Source of the DNA: Pseudocercospora fijiensis CIRAD86
Taxonomy: Eukaryota > Ascomycota > Dothideomycetes > Mycosphaerellales > Mycosphaerellaceae
DNA: 64,000 nucleotides
Assembly (NCBI RefSeq): GCF_000340215.1
Contig: NW_006921538.1
Span: forward strand, 3,081,869 to 3,145,868
Direction: 5' to 3'
Below the pieces are notes generated by a model, which worked only from the letters and a program-made list of their open reading frames with translations, did no database searches and had not been told where the DNA came from. The position numbers and the translations under genes are program-made. Below are positions 11,560-23,660 of the stretch, piece after piece (the first letter of the stretch is position 1; each line of letters starts with the position of its first letter).

Positions 11560-12188
11560 ATGCTTGCAGACAATAGCAGTCGGAAGAGAAAAACTCACAC
11601 CAAAAGTCGGAAAGGGTGCGGCAACTGTCGTTTGCGTAGAGTCAAGGCAAGCCTCCTCAATCACAACCAGCCAGTGCCGTCTGCGCTGACACCCGCCAAA
11701 GTGTGACGAACAGAAACCAGAATGCCAGAAATGCATCTCATTCGGCGTCTCTTGCGACTACGACTCGAAGTCAGCTGAACTGGAATTCAGCGGGATCCAG
11801 ACATTCCCAGTTGATGCGCCTAAACCTCCCAAGCCGCCCACGGAAATAGATCCAGCCACGATCGTGGATGCCATCCATGATGGATGCTCCTCTATATCTC
11901 AATGTCGACCCTGAATATCGGGAACTGCTCGAAGCGAAAGATCCTGCCGCTATGATTTTATTATCCTGGTGGTATGCGAAATTTATCCCACATAACGCCT
12001 GGTGGATCACCCGAAGAGCACTATTCGAGTGTCAAGCGATTTGCTTGTATCTGCATGAGAAGCTGTCGGCGGATCTTGAGCTGCGAAGACTGCTAGAGTT
12101 TCCAAAGTCTGTATGCTTTACGGAGAGGCTGAAGGGGAGGAAGCAAGAAGGACGAAGTACTGTGTGGCCGTGGCAGCAGAACTTCTGA
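11560..12188 (+). pseudogene. Zn2Cys6 transcription factor, internally deleted
   Basis: ATG at 11560 opens a basic N-terminus followed by a perfect Zn2Cys6 binuclear cluster (C-x2-C-x6-C-x6-C-x2-C-x6-C; CGNC.., CDEQKPEC, CISFGVSC). The cluster is assembled only after removing a 55-bp intron at 11647-11701 with a GC donor (AAG/GCAAGC), a CTGAC branch site and AAAG acceptor. That frame stops at 11912-11914. A second frame from about 11868 to 12188 reads like the C-terminus of the same class (DPEYRELLEAKDPAAMILLSW). The middle regulatory region of several hundred residues is missing and the halves are out of frame, so I call it a relic. A short genuine zinc-cluster protein ending at 11914 cannot be excluded. 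Confidence 0.62.
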
Positions 12189-12360
12189 TTGGAGACAGAC
12201 AGAACCTCAATACGTCGCTTTCGAGTGCTTGTATAACGCATTCGAAACAAAATACATGCCAGCATGGTGTGAGGTAGTTGTACTGTGCAGGATCGTGACA
12301 GATGCCACATTCTGCCGGCTCGATGCCGGAAAGCAACTCTTCCTTGGATGGTAGAGCCAT
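12118..12360 (-). pseudogene. RING-finger fragment
   Basis: The ATG at 12358-12360 begins MALPSKEELL and is followed by the first half of a RING-HC finger: CGIC, then C-W-H-VFC-FEC (Cys-x2-Cys, Cys-x-His-x2-Cys-x2-Cys). The second zinc pair (C-P-x-C) is absent; after QALESD the frame becomes unlike a RING and overlaps the preceding zinc-cluster relic on the other strand. A GTATTG just after the Asp codon could be an intron donor whose next exon has been lost. As it stands it could not fold a cross-braced RING. Confidence 0.5.
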
Positions 12361-12521
12361 GATGATCGAAAGACCACTGTCGCGATGTAGAGGGTGTTGT
12401 GATGCTAAGTATAGGTGTTGAAAGACGCTGAAGATCAATTTTATACAGCCATGAAGCGATGCATGTGCCAAAACCTCACCTCCGGGGTGAGCTTGGCATT
12501 CACAAGACTGCAGGGACTCTT

Positions 12522-13019
12522 TCACCAGCCGCGCGTGCTTTCGAATGTTGTAGTACAATAGCACATGCAATGAATTAGGAAGTAAGTGCTTTGGATTCCA
12601 TCAAACCCCACGTTCAGTGAATGGACAATCTTCGTCCCAGCCTCCAGGCCCGTGTCTGGGACTGCTGCATCTGGCACGAGGGCAGCATGTAGGATCTCAG
12701 CCAGCTTGCTTGCGAGCATGAACACACCATCGTACTCCTAAATGGCACGCTCGATGTTTTGGAGGATCTCCAAAGCGAGACTATCAAGCTCGTGCATCCC
12801 TTTCTCCTCGAGTCCATATAGGCACAGTGAGGCCGCTGTGCCAACCGGTAAGAGGATTGCAGAGTTGACTCGTACCATACAGTTGGCGTATACAATTGAA
12901 AGATTTGGTGTACTCATAATTGAGCGGACTTCTGCAATTCGTGTCTTGAGAACTTCGGTATCCATTTCAGAAGACCCGCTTTCCATCAAGAGGCTTTTTG
13001 GCCTTGGACTCTGTCTCAT
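12522..13019 (-). pseudogene. Unrecognised protein relic with in-frame stop
   Basis: A minus-strand frame from an ATG at 13019 reads a helical, protein-like sequence (TEVLKTRIAEVRSIM.. LSIVYANCMVRVNSAILLP.. ALEILQNIERAI) and meets a TAG at 12738-12740. The same frame continues at once with EYDGVFMLASKLAEILHAALVPDA. The continuity across the stop suggests one original gene with a premature stop, possibly CAG or TGG mutated to TAG. No family is recognised. It sits among other relics between a copia element and an intact monooxygenase gene. Confidence 0.45.
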
Positions 13020-13243
13020 TGAGACTTTATGGCAATCCTCTTGCGGATAAGAGACGTAGCAAACCTGAACTGTGTTGAGAAACTTTTGATTATCGCATCT
13101 TGTGGTTGCTCAAGCCTGAAAGTGCATTATTGTGCAATTGTGCTTGATTTGCTTGTGAATGCTTCGTTCTACTTGTTAGCCGTCCAGCTGAAGAAATACG
13201 GCAAAATTGCCTAGGACATATGTAGCGCGTACGCTTTCTTATC

Positions 13244-14563
13244 TCACATCTCCCAAGGTCTTAGTATCGGCGTTGCTCCCACTGTCGGCGTCGTCTCCTC
13301 ATCTATCTTTATGCCGAAAGAATGAGTTGCCAGAGTGTAGGACCACAAGACAGCCTCGCTGCCATACACCCTCATCTCTTTTTCGTAAGCTTCAGTGATG
13401 CCTTCTTTCCATCCTCCAGCTTCCTTGAGTAGTCGTCCGAGTAGTGCCGAGTCTCTCATTGCGGTATTGGCCCCAATGCCCGCCGCTGGGGTCATCGAAT
13501 GAACAGCATCACCAATAACTGTTGTAAATGCAATGTTAATTGGCTGACTTCATCTCTAGGAGTGCGCTTGTTGCTTACCTGTTACTCTCGGATTATTATT
13601 CCATTCTGGTACACCTGAAGGCGTCGAGCAAGTGATCTTCCAAAATGCGGCCTCCTCTTCATCCATTTGATCAAACAGAGGTCTCACACGCTCGTGCCAT
13701 TTTGACGTAAGCGACTTGGCCAAGTCTGCTGCTGGCTTTCCAATGATGGAAAAGTCATCATTAGGAGGCATAATCGTACCCGGCTGCCCCGACATTGTCC
13801 AGCCGAACTTGATATTGGGATCATCCAACTCGTTAGGTCGCACATTCGTGATGACCATCACATTGCCACCGTCTTTGGAGTCATCGATAATCCTCCAGAC
13901 ACCTTCGCCCAAGGCTTTGAAAGCAGTGGTAGGAGCTTGCCCATGAATTCCTCGAGCGCCAGTATCGTAAGTCTTGAGTTTGCCTTCAGAGACTTGCTTG
14001 GCAACTCTACTGTAGATACCCTCGCCTCCAATCAGCATCTCTCCTTCTTCGGACTCCGAGCCATCTTTGAAGACAGCCTTCACGCCGTTTGGAGTAAGCT
14101 TGTAGCCAGTGACTTGATGGCCCCATTTGACATAAGGCTCGCAACCTTCCAGAAACAGGCTTCTCATGTCAGCTCTAGAGATTCCGATCGTCTTGTTGTC
14201 TCTAGAAACCAAAATCTCTCGTGGAGGCTCCTTCGGAAGGCCGTCATTATTAGATTCCTTCTTCAGATGTCGGTTTAGTTCCACATCTTTCCCGGTAAGT
14301 GCATCGATCCCAGAAAAGCCTTTCTGGCCCCCGGTCTTGCTGCATCGATCCCAGAACTTCTTGAAGCCTTCAGGCCCAAGGATTTCTTCTATTGCATCGA
14401 GGCCTTGATTTGATAGCCTTAGTCGATATCCCTGAGCACGGAAAGATATCGATTGATCTCGCTCGAAGACCAGAAATGGAATAGACGATCGTAGGAGGGA
14501 GCGGGCCAGCAAGAGGGATGCCAAGCCAGCTCCTGAGATCAGTATGGGCTTCTGTCCGGCCAT
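13244..14563 (-). CDS. FAD-dependent monooxygenase (UbiH/salicylate hydroxylase-like)
   Basis: Two exons: 14563-13579 and 13518-13244, split by a 60-bp intron (GTAAGC..ACAG) in phase 1, giving 419 residues. The N-terminus has the Rossmann dinucleotide motif as GAGLAS (residues 11-16; the usual final G is S), and exon 2 opens with the second flavin motif GDAVHSMTPAAGIGAN (from Gly331), which contacts FAD ribityl and pyrophosphate in this family. Length and motif order fit class A flavoprotein monooxygenases, which hydroxylate or epoxidise small aromatic or polyketide substrates with NAD(P)H. No membrane segment is seen. There are no neighbouring biosynthetic genes, so the substrate is unknown. 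The frame is intact although it is flanked by relics and a RIP island. Confidence 0.87.
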
Positions 14564-14759
14564 AATCGTAAGCTTGAACTGCTGAGATATCGCAATGAAG
14601 CTACCACGCGCTTATGATATATCTATTCAGCCAGATTTTCAGTCTCGGTCCGCGGTCGATGCATGCATGCAATGCTGAGAGACAGCTGAACTAGGAAGTG
14701 TTGTGGACCACTATCGCGTTCCAAGACTGGCAGCTTGCAATGTATTTGTTTTGATTACT
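14564..14759. other. Upstream region of the monooxygenase
   Basis: Host-like composition up to about 14760, where an AT-rich RIP island begins. It must contain the monooxygenase promoter, but I cannot name a specific element. Confidence 0.4.
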
Positions 14760-15526
14760 AATCGTATACATATCTCGACTACCGAGGCTAGCAAACTTCG
14801 ATAGCTAAAGGCTCTTAGACTCTACAACTATAGGCCTAGGTATGTTTATATTATATATAATATAGCTATCTATAAGGTTCTAGGAATACGATACTAGTTT
14901 TAGAGAATATTATAATTTTAGTTTCTATATATATCTATGCCCTAGTTTATAAAGGAAAATTTACTAATCTTACAATTCTTAATTATAGTTATGCTTTTTT
15001 AAGTTATATAGTAGTTTGTTCTAGCTATAGTATATAGTTTAGTAGGGCTTAGTATAAGTACTAGTATCTAAGTAGTAGTTTGCTGCTAGTCTAGACGCGC
15101 GCTATTAATTCCCTTAGACTCTTAGTTAGTAGGCTTTAAATATTTACTTAGAAAACGAAATATATCTATAGCAAATACTAAGTACTACTTAGCTAATTAC
15201 TATAGTAAGAGAGAATAGGACTTTAGCTATATACTAACATAGCGATTTAGACTTTAGTAGTAAATTTACTAGTAGTAAAAGTTATTAACCTTAGCTTAAA
15301 ATATATAAATAAAATTTAATTATTTAGGCTATATATAGAATATATACTAAAAGAATAGATATACTACCTTAGTAGAGGCCTAGATATATTATATATAACC
15401 CCCTAATTACTAGTAGTTATCCTCTAGCTAGTAAGTCTAGTAGTATAATTCTTAGAAATTAATAGCTTTAAGCTATACTATCTAGCTATTATAGATTTAG
15501 CTATTATACTAGTTATTTCTACTACT
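14760..15526. other. RIP-mutated sequence of unknown origin
   Basis: Very AT-rich and dense in TA, with few CA or TG. All six frames are full of stops. No LTR pair or terminal inverted repeat was found. It leads into a minisatellite. Confidence 0.55.
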
Positions 15527-16738
15527 AGTCCCTCGATAAATTATATAGTTTAAAGTATAGAATACTAAATTACTAACTTCTAAATAGAGATAGGTCGATT
15601 AGTAGAGGTCGGTTAACGGTTCGACTAATAGTTCGATTTATAGTTTAATTAATAGTTTAATTAATAGTTTGATTAATAGTTTAATTAATAGTTTGATTAA
15701 TAGTTTGATTAATAGTTTGATTAATAGTTTGATTAATAGTTTAATTAGTAGTCTAAATAGAAGTTAGATTACTAATAATAGTTTAATTCAAAACGTAATT
15801 AGTAGTTTAATTAATAGTCTAATTAATAGTTTAACTAACCGTTTAATTAGTAGTTTAATTAGTAGTTTAATTAATAGTTTAATTAGTAGTTCGACTAGTA
15901 GTTTTAGTTTAACAGAAACTTTAATTAGTATTATAGTAGTAGCTAGTCCCTCGATAAATTATATAGTTTAAAGTATATAATACTAAACTACTAGCTTCTA
16001 AATAGAGATAGGTCGATTAGTAAGTTAATTAGTAGGTCGATTAATAGTTCGATTAATAGTTCGATTAATAGTTCGATTAATAGTTCGATTAATAGTTCGA
16101 TTAATAGTTCGATTAATAGTTCGATTAATAGTTCGATTAATAGTTCGATTAATAGTTCGATTAATAGTTCGATTAATAGTTCGATTAATAGTTCGATTAA
16201 TAGTTCGATTAGTAGTTTAATTAGTAGTCTTATTAGTAGTTCGATTCGTAGTTTAAGTACTAGTAATAGTTTAATTTAAAATTGAATTAGTAGTTTAATT
16301 AGTAGTTTTATTAGTAGTTTAACTAGTAGTTTTATTAGTATTTTAACTAGCAATTTAATTAGCAGTTTTATTAACTATTTAATTAATAGTTTAATTAGTA
16401 GTTCGATTACTAGTTTTAGTCTAATAGAAGTTTTAACTAGTATTTTATTAGTAGTTAGTCCCCTAATAAATTATATAATTTAAAGTATATAGTACTAAAT
16501 TACTAATATCTAAATAGAGATAGGTCGATTAGTAGGTCGATTAGTAGATCGATTAGCAGTTCGATTAGTAGTTTAGCTAGCAGTTTAATTAGTAGTTTGA
16601 TTACTAGTAACGGTTAATTTAAAATTTCGTTAGTAGTTTAATTAGTAGTTTAACTAGTAGCTTAACTAGTAGTTTAATTAGTCGTTTTATTAGTAATTTT
16701 ATAAATAGCTTGATTAACTATTTAATTAATAGTTTAAT
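15527..16738. repeat. Higher-order repeat with nested 12-bp minisatellite
   Basis: A block of about 75 bp starting AGTCCCTCGATAAA recurs at 15527, 15945 and 16457. Each copy is followed by variants of a 12-bp unit such as TAGTTTAATTAA, then a segment with TTTAATTxAAAA, then a common tail TAGTTTTAGTxTAA. Period lengths (418 and 512 bp) differ mainly by the number of 12-mers. The array is cut by the gypsy element at 16739 and resumes at 23858. Confidence 0.75.
16036..16215. repeat. Homogeneous 12-bp tandem array
   Basis: About 15 nearly perfect copies of TAGTTCGATTAA, all keeping the TCGA core, inside an otherwise diverged array. Confidence 0.88.
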
Positions 16739-16935
16739 TGTTAGGGCCAAAGAGGCTACACGTGATTGGCATGTAACTAGGCCGAGTAAAGCTAGGGTCT
16801 TGATGCCTTAGGTAGGGCTTGGCGCTTGGTGTTAGGCTAACTCTCCTACCTTCCTCCCTCTCCTCCTAGATCTCTATCGAATACTAAACTGATTCACCAC
16901 TACCCTATCTACCTACTAATATAACCCTTCTTATA
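16739..16935 (+). repeat. 5' LTR of gypsy copy 1
   Basis: 197 bp, paired with 23661-23857. It starts with an intact TGTTAGGG and its inner end is RIP-changed to CTTCTTATA. Confidence 0.92.
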
Positions 16936-16999
16936 TAGTATTCGATCTACCCTTTAAGGGCAGCAGCTAGATAGTCCTTATTTTAAGCTTTTAGCGGTA

Positions 17000-19900
17000 T
17001 AGCTACGAAAACTATCGATTTAACTATATTGCGCCCGAAGAACGGGACCTACACGTACTATTCTATCGAAACAACCGTACTAATTATCAAGCAAGGCCTT
17101 CTATACGGCCTATTATACTAAGTTAATTATACTAGGCCGATATCTACTAATTCCGCTATATCCGTATCTTAGGGGCTAATAATACATTATTAGTACCGCC
17201 CCTTACAATAGCCGGTTTATTACGAAACAACAATCGCGGCGCCGCTATTAGCGCTAGCAATAACAACACTAGTAGCACAGCACCTACTAAAGTGCCTACT
17301 AAAGCACCTGCTAAAGTGCCTCCTGCTAAAGAGCCTACCGGAGAGCCTGCTAAAGAACCTGTAATTCTAGGTAACGACCTAGAATTGTCTGTCGACGACA
17401 TTCTTAACAATATTGTTAACCGTCGATATAGCTAACTAGCCTTTAGTCCCCAACTAGTAGCGAGACTTTAAGGAGCTACTTAAAACAGGCTTACTGCCTT
17501 GCGCTAAGAACAATAGCTAAAGGATAATCTCCTCGAAATTCGTCGCCTGCAAGAAGCCCTAGCAACTAATACTAAACCAACAGTAGGGCCTTCCTCTCTA
17601 TCTATTTCAGTCTAAAAGAAGGATGCTAAACTTAAGGACTGTACCGTATTTAATAGCTCTAGTCGGAAACAATACAACGACTACATCCGTAACTGCGAGC
17701 TTAATTAGCGAAACGCGCTAAGGGCCCTTCTAGACGACTACTCGTTAGTCGTCTATGCTATATAATACATTAATAGAGACCTAAAGCGTACCTAGGATAA
17801 CCATTTCGACTCCCTTACTAACTAGACCGCTGTTTAGTAGCAAACCTATAAAACCATTATGCTAGACACCCTTAGAAACCCTATACTAAGGCAACAACAC
17901 GCTTAGGACTAGTACCTTCGGGCTAAGCAAAAGACTGACTAATTAGCCCGTTTATTTGAGGCCTATTTAAAGACCCTCGAAGACGATTTGCTATCTAAGA
18001 CCGACTCTATCTAGATTTCCGAAATACGCCCGAAATTGCGATAGGAATTAGTCCTTAAATTGGACCGTCGTCGCGTATTCGAACAGACCAATCTTACACG
18101 TATTTAATTCATAGTTGAAGTAGAAACAGCTAAACGAGCTGTCTAGCTTTAGTAACGACTAGAATCGAGGATCCGACTAGCTAGTACTAACCGTAGCAAC
18201 CGTAGCCGCGGAGGAAACCAAGGTTCCTACTAAGACAATAATGCTAACAATAGGAACAGTAACGATCGTAGAAGAGGCCGTAGCCGGCGGCTATATAGAG
18301 GAGGCCGCGATAGGGGCCGTAGAAGGGGCTCGTATCCCTATAATGCTAACCGCTCGACTAATAATAGCAGCAACAACAGCTACGGCAGTCTACTAACCGG
18401 ATTGAAGTGCTTTAATTGTAACAGCACTAGCTATCTACTAGGCTAATGCGACAAACCTAAGGACTAGGCCCGAATCGACCGTACTATTGCTAAGCACCGA
18501 AAGCACCTCTTAGCAGCTAACGCTACCCCTATAGGCTAACCTTCGAAAAAAGAGTAAGCGCCGCACTAACTGTTAGCCTCGTACGGCGTAAGACTATCGA
18601 CATTATGCTAGCTATTATACGTACCTGTCTTATATCTAGGCCCGATACTAACTATAAGGCAAAGGTTATGCTAGACCCCGGAAATTCAGTTAGCGCCCTT
18701 ATTAGCTATCGCCTAGCTAAGCAATTAGACCTTCGACAACTGCCGAGGACTAACCTGCCAACCCTTGCTTAGTTTAATAACGCTCGGCACTTGACCTATA
18801 GAGCCTACTATATTCCTATAGTTCTAAAAGACGACCTCGGAAATGAACGCCTACTAAACTTCGCTACCTACGCGGTAGACACAGATAGCCTCCTATCCGA
18901 TATTGTTATTAGCAACCCTGTTCTTAAGTACTATACTATAGTTATAGACTTAGGCAGTTAATAATAGCGATTTAGAATCGCTAGGAAAGAGGACATTAAA
19001 CACATTAATATTAGCGAGTACCCTGCTAATATTAGGGTCCTATTTATTAGCAACCTGACCCTAGCTAATCCGACGGCCGACCTACTCGGTAGTAATAACG
19101 ATAAACCTGTGCCCCCTAACGGCGTAGACCCTAAACAGCTTGAGCGCATACCGGAGCCTATTCGAGAGACCTATATTAATATGTTTAAACACTACCTAGT
19201 ATCGACGTTGCCTATATTCAAAGAGACGGATTATAAGATTGATATTATAGAGGGCAAGGAGGTTCCTTTTAGCCCCCTCTACAACCCTAGCGAACGAGAG
19301 CTTGCTATATTGCGTAAGTATCTAGAGGAAAACCTAGCTAATAGCTAGATACGATATAGCAACAGCCCTGCTAGTGCACCTATCCTATTCGTGCTAAAGA
19401 AGGATAGTAGCCTACGCCTATATATTAATTATCGTAGGCTCAACGCTATTACTATTAAAGACCGCTGTCTACTCCCGCTTATTAATAAGACCCTCGACCG
19501 CCTTTCTAGTACCTACTACTATACTATATTAGACATTAAGGATGCGTACTATCGTATCCGTATTCGTAAGGGCGATAAATAGAAAACAGCCTTCCGCACT
19601 CGTTATAGCTATTTCGAATACTTGGTTATACTATTTAGCCTAGCTAATGCCCCTATAACATTCTAGTCCTATATTAATCGGGCCCTGTTAGGCCTATTAG
19701 ACTACCTCTGTATAGTTTACCTAGATAATATCCTAGTCTATATCTATTTACCTAACATTACGGAGCACTAGGCTATAGTACGTAAAGTCCTCGACCGCCT
19801 GCGGGCCTATAGACTGTATTGCAAGCCTTCTAAATGCACCTTCGCTACTAAGGAGGTAGCCTTCCTTAGTTTCATCGTATTAACTAATAGTGTTAAGGCT

Positions 19901-22440
19901 AATCCTAACCGGATCAAAACAATTACTAAATAGCCTATTCCTACGTCTATTAAAGAGCTTTAATCATTCCTCGGTTTTGCTAACTTCTACCGCCGCTTTA
20001 TTAAGGGCTATTTACGGCATGTAATGCCCCTAACTAAGCTCACTAAAACCAAGGCCAACCCTACTAGAGAATTTAAATAGACTAACAAGGCATAAGCCGC
20101 TTTTAACGGCCTAAAGCAACGCTTTACAAATGTCCCCTTATTGCACTATTTCGTACTAAGTAAGCAGATCCGAATTGAGACTAACGCTTCACAGTTCGCT
20201 ATATCGGCTATTATATTATAGCAATCAGATAATAACTATTACTAGCACCCGATTGCCTTCTTTTTACGAAAGATAATCGATATAGAACGTCGATATAAGA
20301 CCTACGAGCAAGAGCTCTTAGCAATCGTAGAAGCCTTTAAGCATTAGCGCTACTATCTTAATAGTGCTTAGCACACCATTTAGGTCTATACATACTATAA
20401 CAACCTCCGTAGCATTACTAAGGTTACTAGGGTTATAGGTCGACAGGCTAGATAGGCCGTCTACCTCGCCGGGTTTAATTTTAATGTATTACATCGGCTA
20501 GGCGTAAGCAACCCTGCTAATAGCCTATCGAGGCGACCTAATTACGATAGCGAAACCTAACACATTAATTCTTTGTTTCTAACCCTATAGCATAAGATTG
20601 CTATAGCCCGTGTTATTAATAAGCAAGCGTAGGATAAGCGGCTTGCCGGACTCCGCGACGGCTTGAAGTATATTAATGCTCTTACTGTATTAATAGTGCG
20701 TGTTAAGGCAAGGGCTAAGGACATAGACAGGAGAAGTTATAATAACTCCCTAGTCGACATCGCAATATACAGTAACAGCGATAGCACTGCTATAGTTAAT
20801 CCGGCTACTAGTGCTATTAGATGCATATAATGCGTACCTCGTTTAATAGCGAGGGTGCTATTAAATAACCTTGCAAATAGGGATAGTTAATCGTTTATAA
20901 ATAAGCTGTTACGTACTTAGTAGAGGGACGCCTTTACTGCTAAACATATCGACAAGCTTGTAAGTAGGCGAACGACTCGATCTAGTAAGAGTAACTAGTC
21001 GGTCGATAACAAAGGTTATTTAAAGTTCAAGGGCAGATACTATATCCCCGCTAAACATTCGATCCGACAAGAACTTCTTAAGCGACACTATAATAGTAAG
21101 CTTGCCGGTTACTATAGTATAGAGAGGTCGCACGAGCTACTATCGCGTACATACTACTAGCTAAATAGTGAGCGGGATATAAAGGAATACGTTAACACGT
21201 ATGCCGTATACTAACGTGTTAAGGCACTAAAGTATTAGCCTTTTGGCGAGTTGTCCTCCTTACTAATCCCTTATAAGCTATTTGTAGAGCTTATAATAGA
21301 TTTTATTACAGGTCTTCCCTCTGCTAAGCGGAGAGGAAGCAAAGACATCTTTAACGCCATCCTAGTCGTTATAGACCGATTTACTAAGGGCGCTCGATAT
21401 ATCCCGGCGCGGAAAGACTAGACTGCTATTAATATAGTAGAAGCGCTATAGAACAATATCTTCTATACCTATTAGGGGACCCCTAAAGGGATAGTCTCTA
21501 ACTAAGGCTCGACATTTACATCTTATTATTAGAGTGAGATTTGCCTATAGCTAAGACTTAAGCATCGCCTATCTATAGCATTCTATCTATAAACAGATAG
21601 TTAGACCGAAAGGCAGAATGCTACGCTATAGCAGTACCTACGCAGCTACATTAATAAGAACCCTAATAACTAGGTTAATCTCCTACAACTAGCCGAATTC
21701 GTATATAATAACAGTATCCACTTATCTACTAAGGTGTCACCTTATTTCGCTATAATAGGAAGCAACCCTACGCTACTATAAGACCCCCTATCGCTCGAGG
21801 CCGAGCGCAAGGAAAGGGAAGCGTATCAAGTACTAACACCTAAGACACTAGCGGCTATTAAGAGGGTTCAAAAGATGCGAGAAATTTACGCTAAGATAGC
21901 TAACAAACTAGCGAAGGCCTAGGCCTATTAGAAGGCCTATTACGACAAACACTATATACCGATGACCTTTAAGCAGGGCGATATAGTTATGCTAAGCACT
22001 AAGAACCTCCGCATCCGTAAGCACCTATCCCCTAATAGCAAAACAAGGCCTAAGCTCGCACTAAGATACATTAGTCTATTCCGTATTCGAGAAGTTAAGG
22101 GCTCCTCCGTATAGGCCTATTAGTTATAGCTTCCTCCTTATTATACTATCTATAACACCTTCTATATATCCCTCCTTAAGCTATATTACCTACGCGAGGG
22201 GAATAAAGCCCCTACTAAACACGAAGACATACTAGCGGATAGTAAAGAGCTGTAGTCTATAGAACGTATCCTAGATTATCGGACTAGGCGAGGCAAGAAG
22301 GAGTACCTCCTAAGATAGCAAGGCTATTTACCTAAATAGGACTCGTAGGAGGCCGAAGACTCGTTTAAAGATATAACTAAGTTGTTAGATAAGTATTAGA
22401 CTAGTGTAAAGAACAAGAAGAAGGCTAAGGGCCTATAATG
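17000..22440 (+). pseudogene. Gypsy gag-pol remnant, copy 1
   Basis: Plus-strand polyprotein broken by numerous TAG/TAA codons. The longest open pieces are 19109-19348 (pre-RT) and 19391-19582 (RT fingers, ending at a TAG that probably was TGG). The catalytic YLDD is YLDN. The integrase core retains LVVIDRFTKGARYIP. The chromodomain C-terminus ends with a Lys-rich tail at the TAA near 22437. Chromodomains in this class are known to direct integration to heterochromatin. Confidence 0.8.
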
Positions 22441-23660
22441 TCGCCTAGGAATAATACTACCCCCGGGGTGCTATTAGCTAACTAATTAGAGGCTAGCAAA
22501 CTAGGACAATAAGACTACACTAGGCGCGCTACGACGCGTCAATCAATTAATCGCATACTCTTTTAAGGACTCTACCTCTCTACTAACGCGCCCTATAGGT
22601 CTCCCTCTTGTTCCCTTATTCTACCGGGCCTCGAGGCCTAGGCAATTAGCGAGGACGGCGCGGCCGGCGCGGCTATATTAGTAATAGTGTTGCGGAGCGT
22701 GTTGCTATTTAAGAAAGGAAGGACACGGCTATATTAGTAACGGTGTTGCCGAGTTATTGTTAGTTAAAGAAGGAAATTAGAAGAAGGTAAAGTTAGCGCT
22801 AAGACGACTAGCGCCGCTATTATTAACATTACCTGCTCGCTAATATTGCTAACCTTACCTATTGTCGCTACTATACTTGCGAAGACAACCTTACCTATAC
22901 TACGGCCTAAGGCCGGAGGCGCGCTACACTAATTAAGTCAAAAGAATAGCTGTATTAAAGGTTTAATCAAAACTTTGATTAAAACTTTAAGCCGCTTAAA
23001 AGATTGAGCGATTAATAGACTAACTAAGGGCAAAAACTATAGAGCTAAGCTAGCCGGGGTCGATCTTGCGGACAATAGGTTACTCCTCGATCTATCTAAT
23101 CCTTTAAGCGAGGCGAACCTCTACTACTACACTTATAATAGCCTTTACCTATAGAAACTAGAAGAACTAAGTTTCTTAAAAAGATATAATTAGTTGACAC
23201 TTAAAGGCTGCCAAACCTAACTAATTAGGACTAGTAAAACTACGATAGTAAATAATAACCCTCGGAAGCAGACAAACCCTTAGGAGCGGACATTGCTAGG
23301 TCTTTTAAGAGTAGACGCAAAGAACTCGGTACGACATTACGTAGAGCGGAGGCAGGGCTATAATACCTCGTACGTCTACCTATTATAGTAGGGAAGACGC
23401 GCTCGTATTATAATTAGTCGAAGGCCCTTAATTCTTATAGATATATATTACTTTATAGTTTATTATATATAGGGATAGCGCAGTTAGAGTTAGACATTAT
23501 ATTGGAAGGTAAGGTTTAATATAGTTATATAATTAGGTGGTTGAGTGTTTAATTTAGCGCGGACTAAGCGGCTTATTAGACCTACTAAGTTAGTAGCAAT
23601 AGGGGTTAAGACTAGAACAAAGACCGGCTACGAGGGCGCGGCCTTTAGAAGGGAAGCGTA
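22440..23660 (+). other. 3' non-coding region of gypsy copy 1
   Basis: About 1.2 kb between pol and the 3' LTR, with GC-rich spots (around 22645-22675) and no convincing frame. A homologous stretch follows pol in gypsy copy 2, so it belongs to the element. Confidence 0.6.

Noticed and set aside
11275..11736. 153-codon minus-strand frame over the copia border
   Set aside because: It runs from LTR into the antisense of the zinc-cluster exon; it is not protein-like.
13244..14563. Secondary-metabolite gene cluster around the monooxygenase
   Set aside because: No synthase, transporter or other tailoring gene nearby; neighbours are relics and repeats.
16036..16215. CRISPR-like regular repeats
   Set aside because: The unit is 12 bp with no spacers and the genome is fungal; it is a plain minisatellite.
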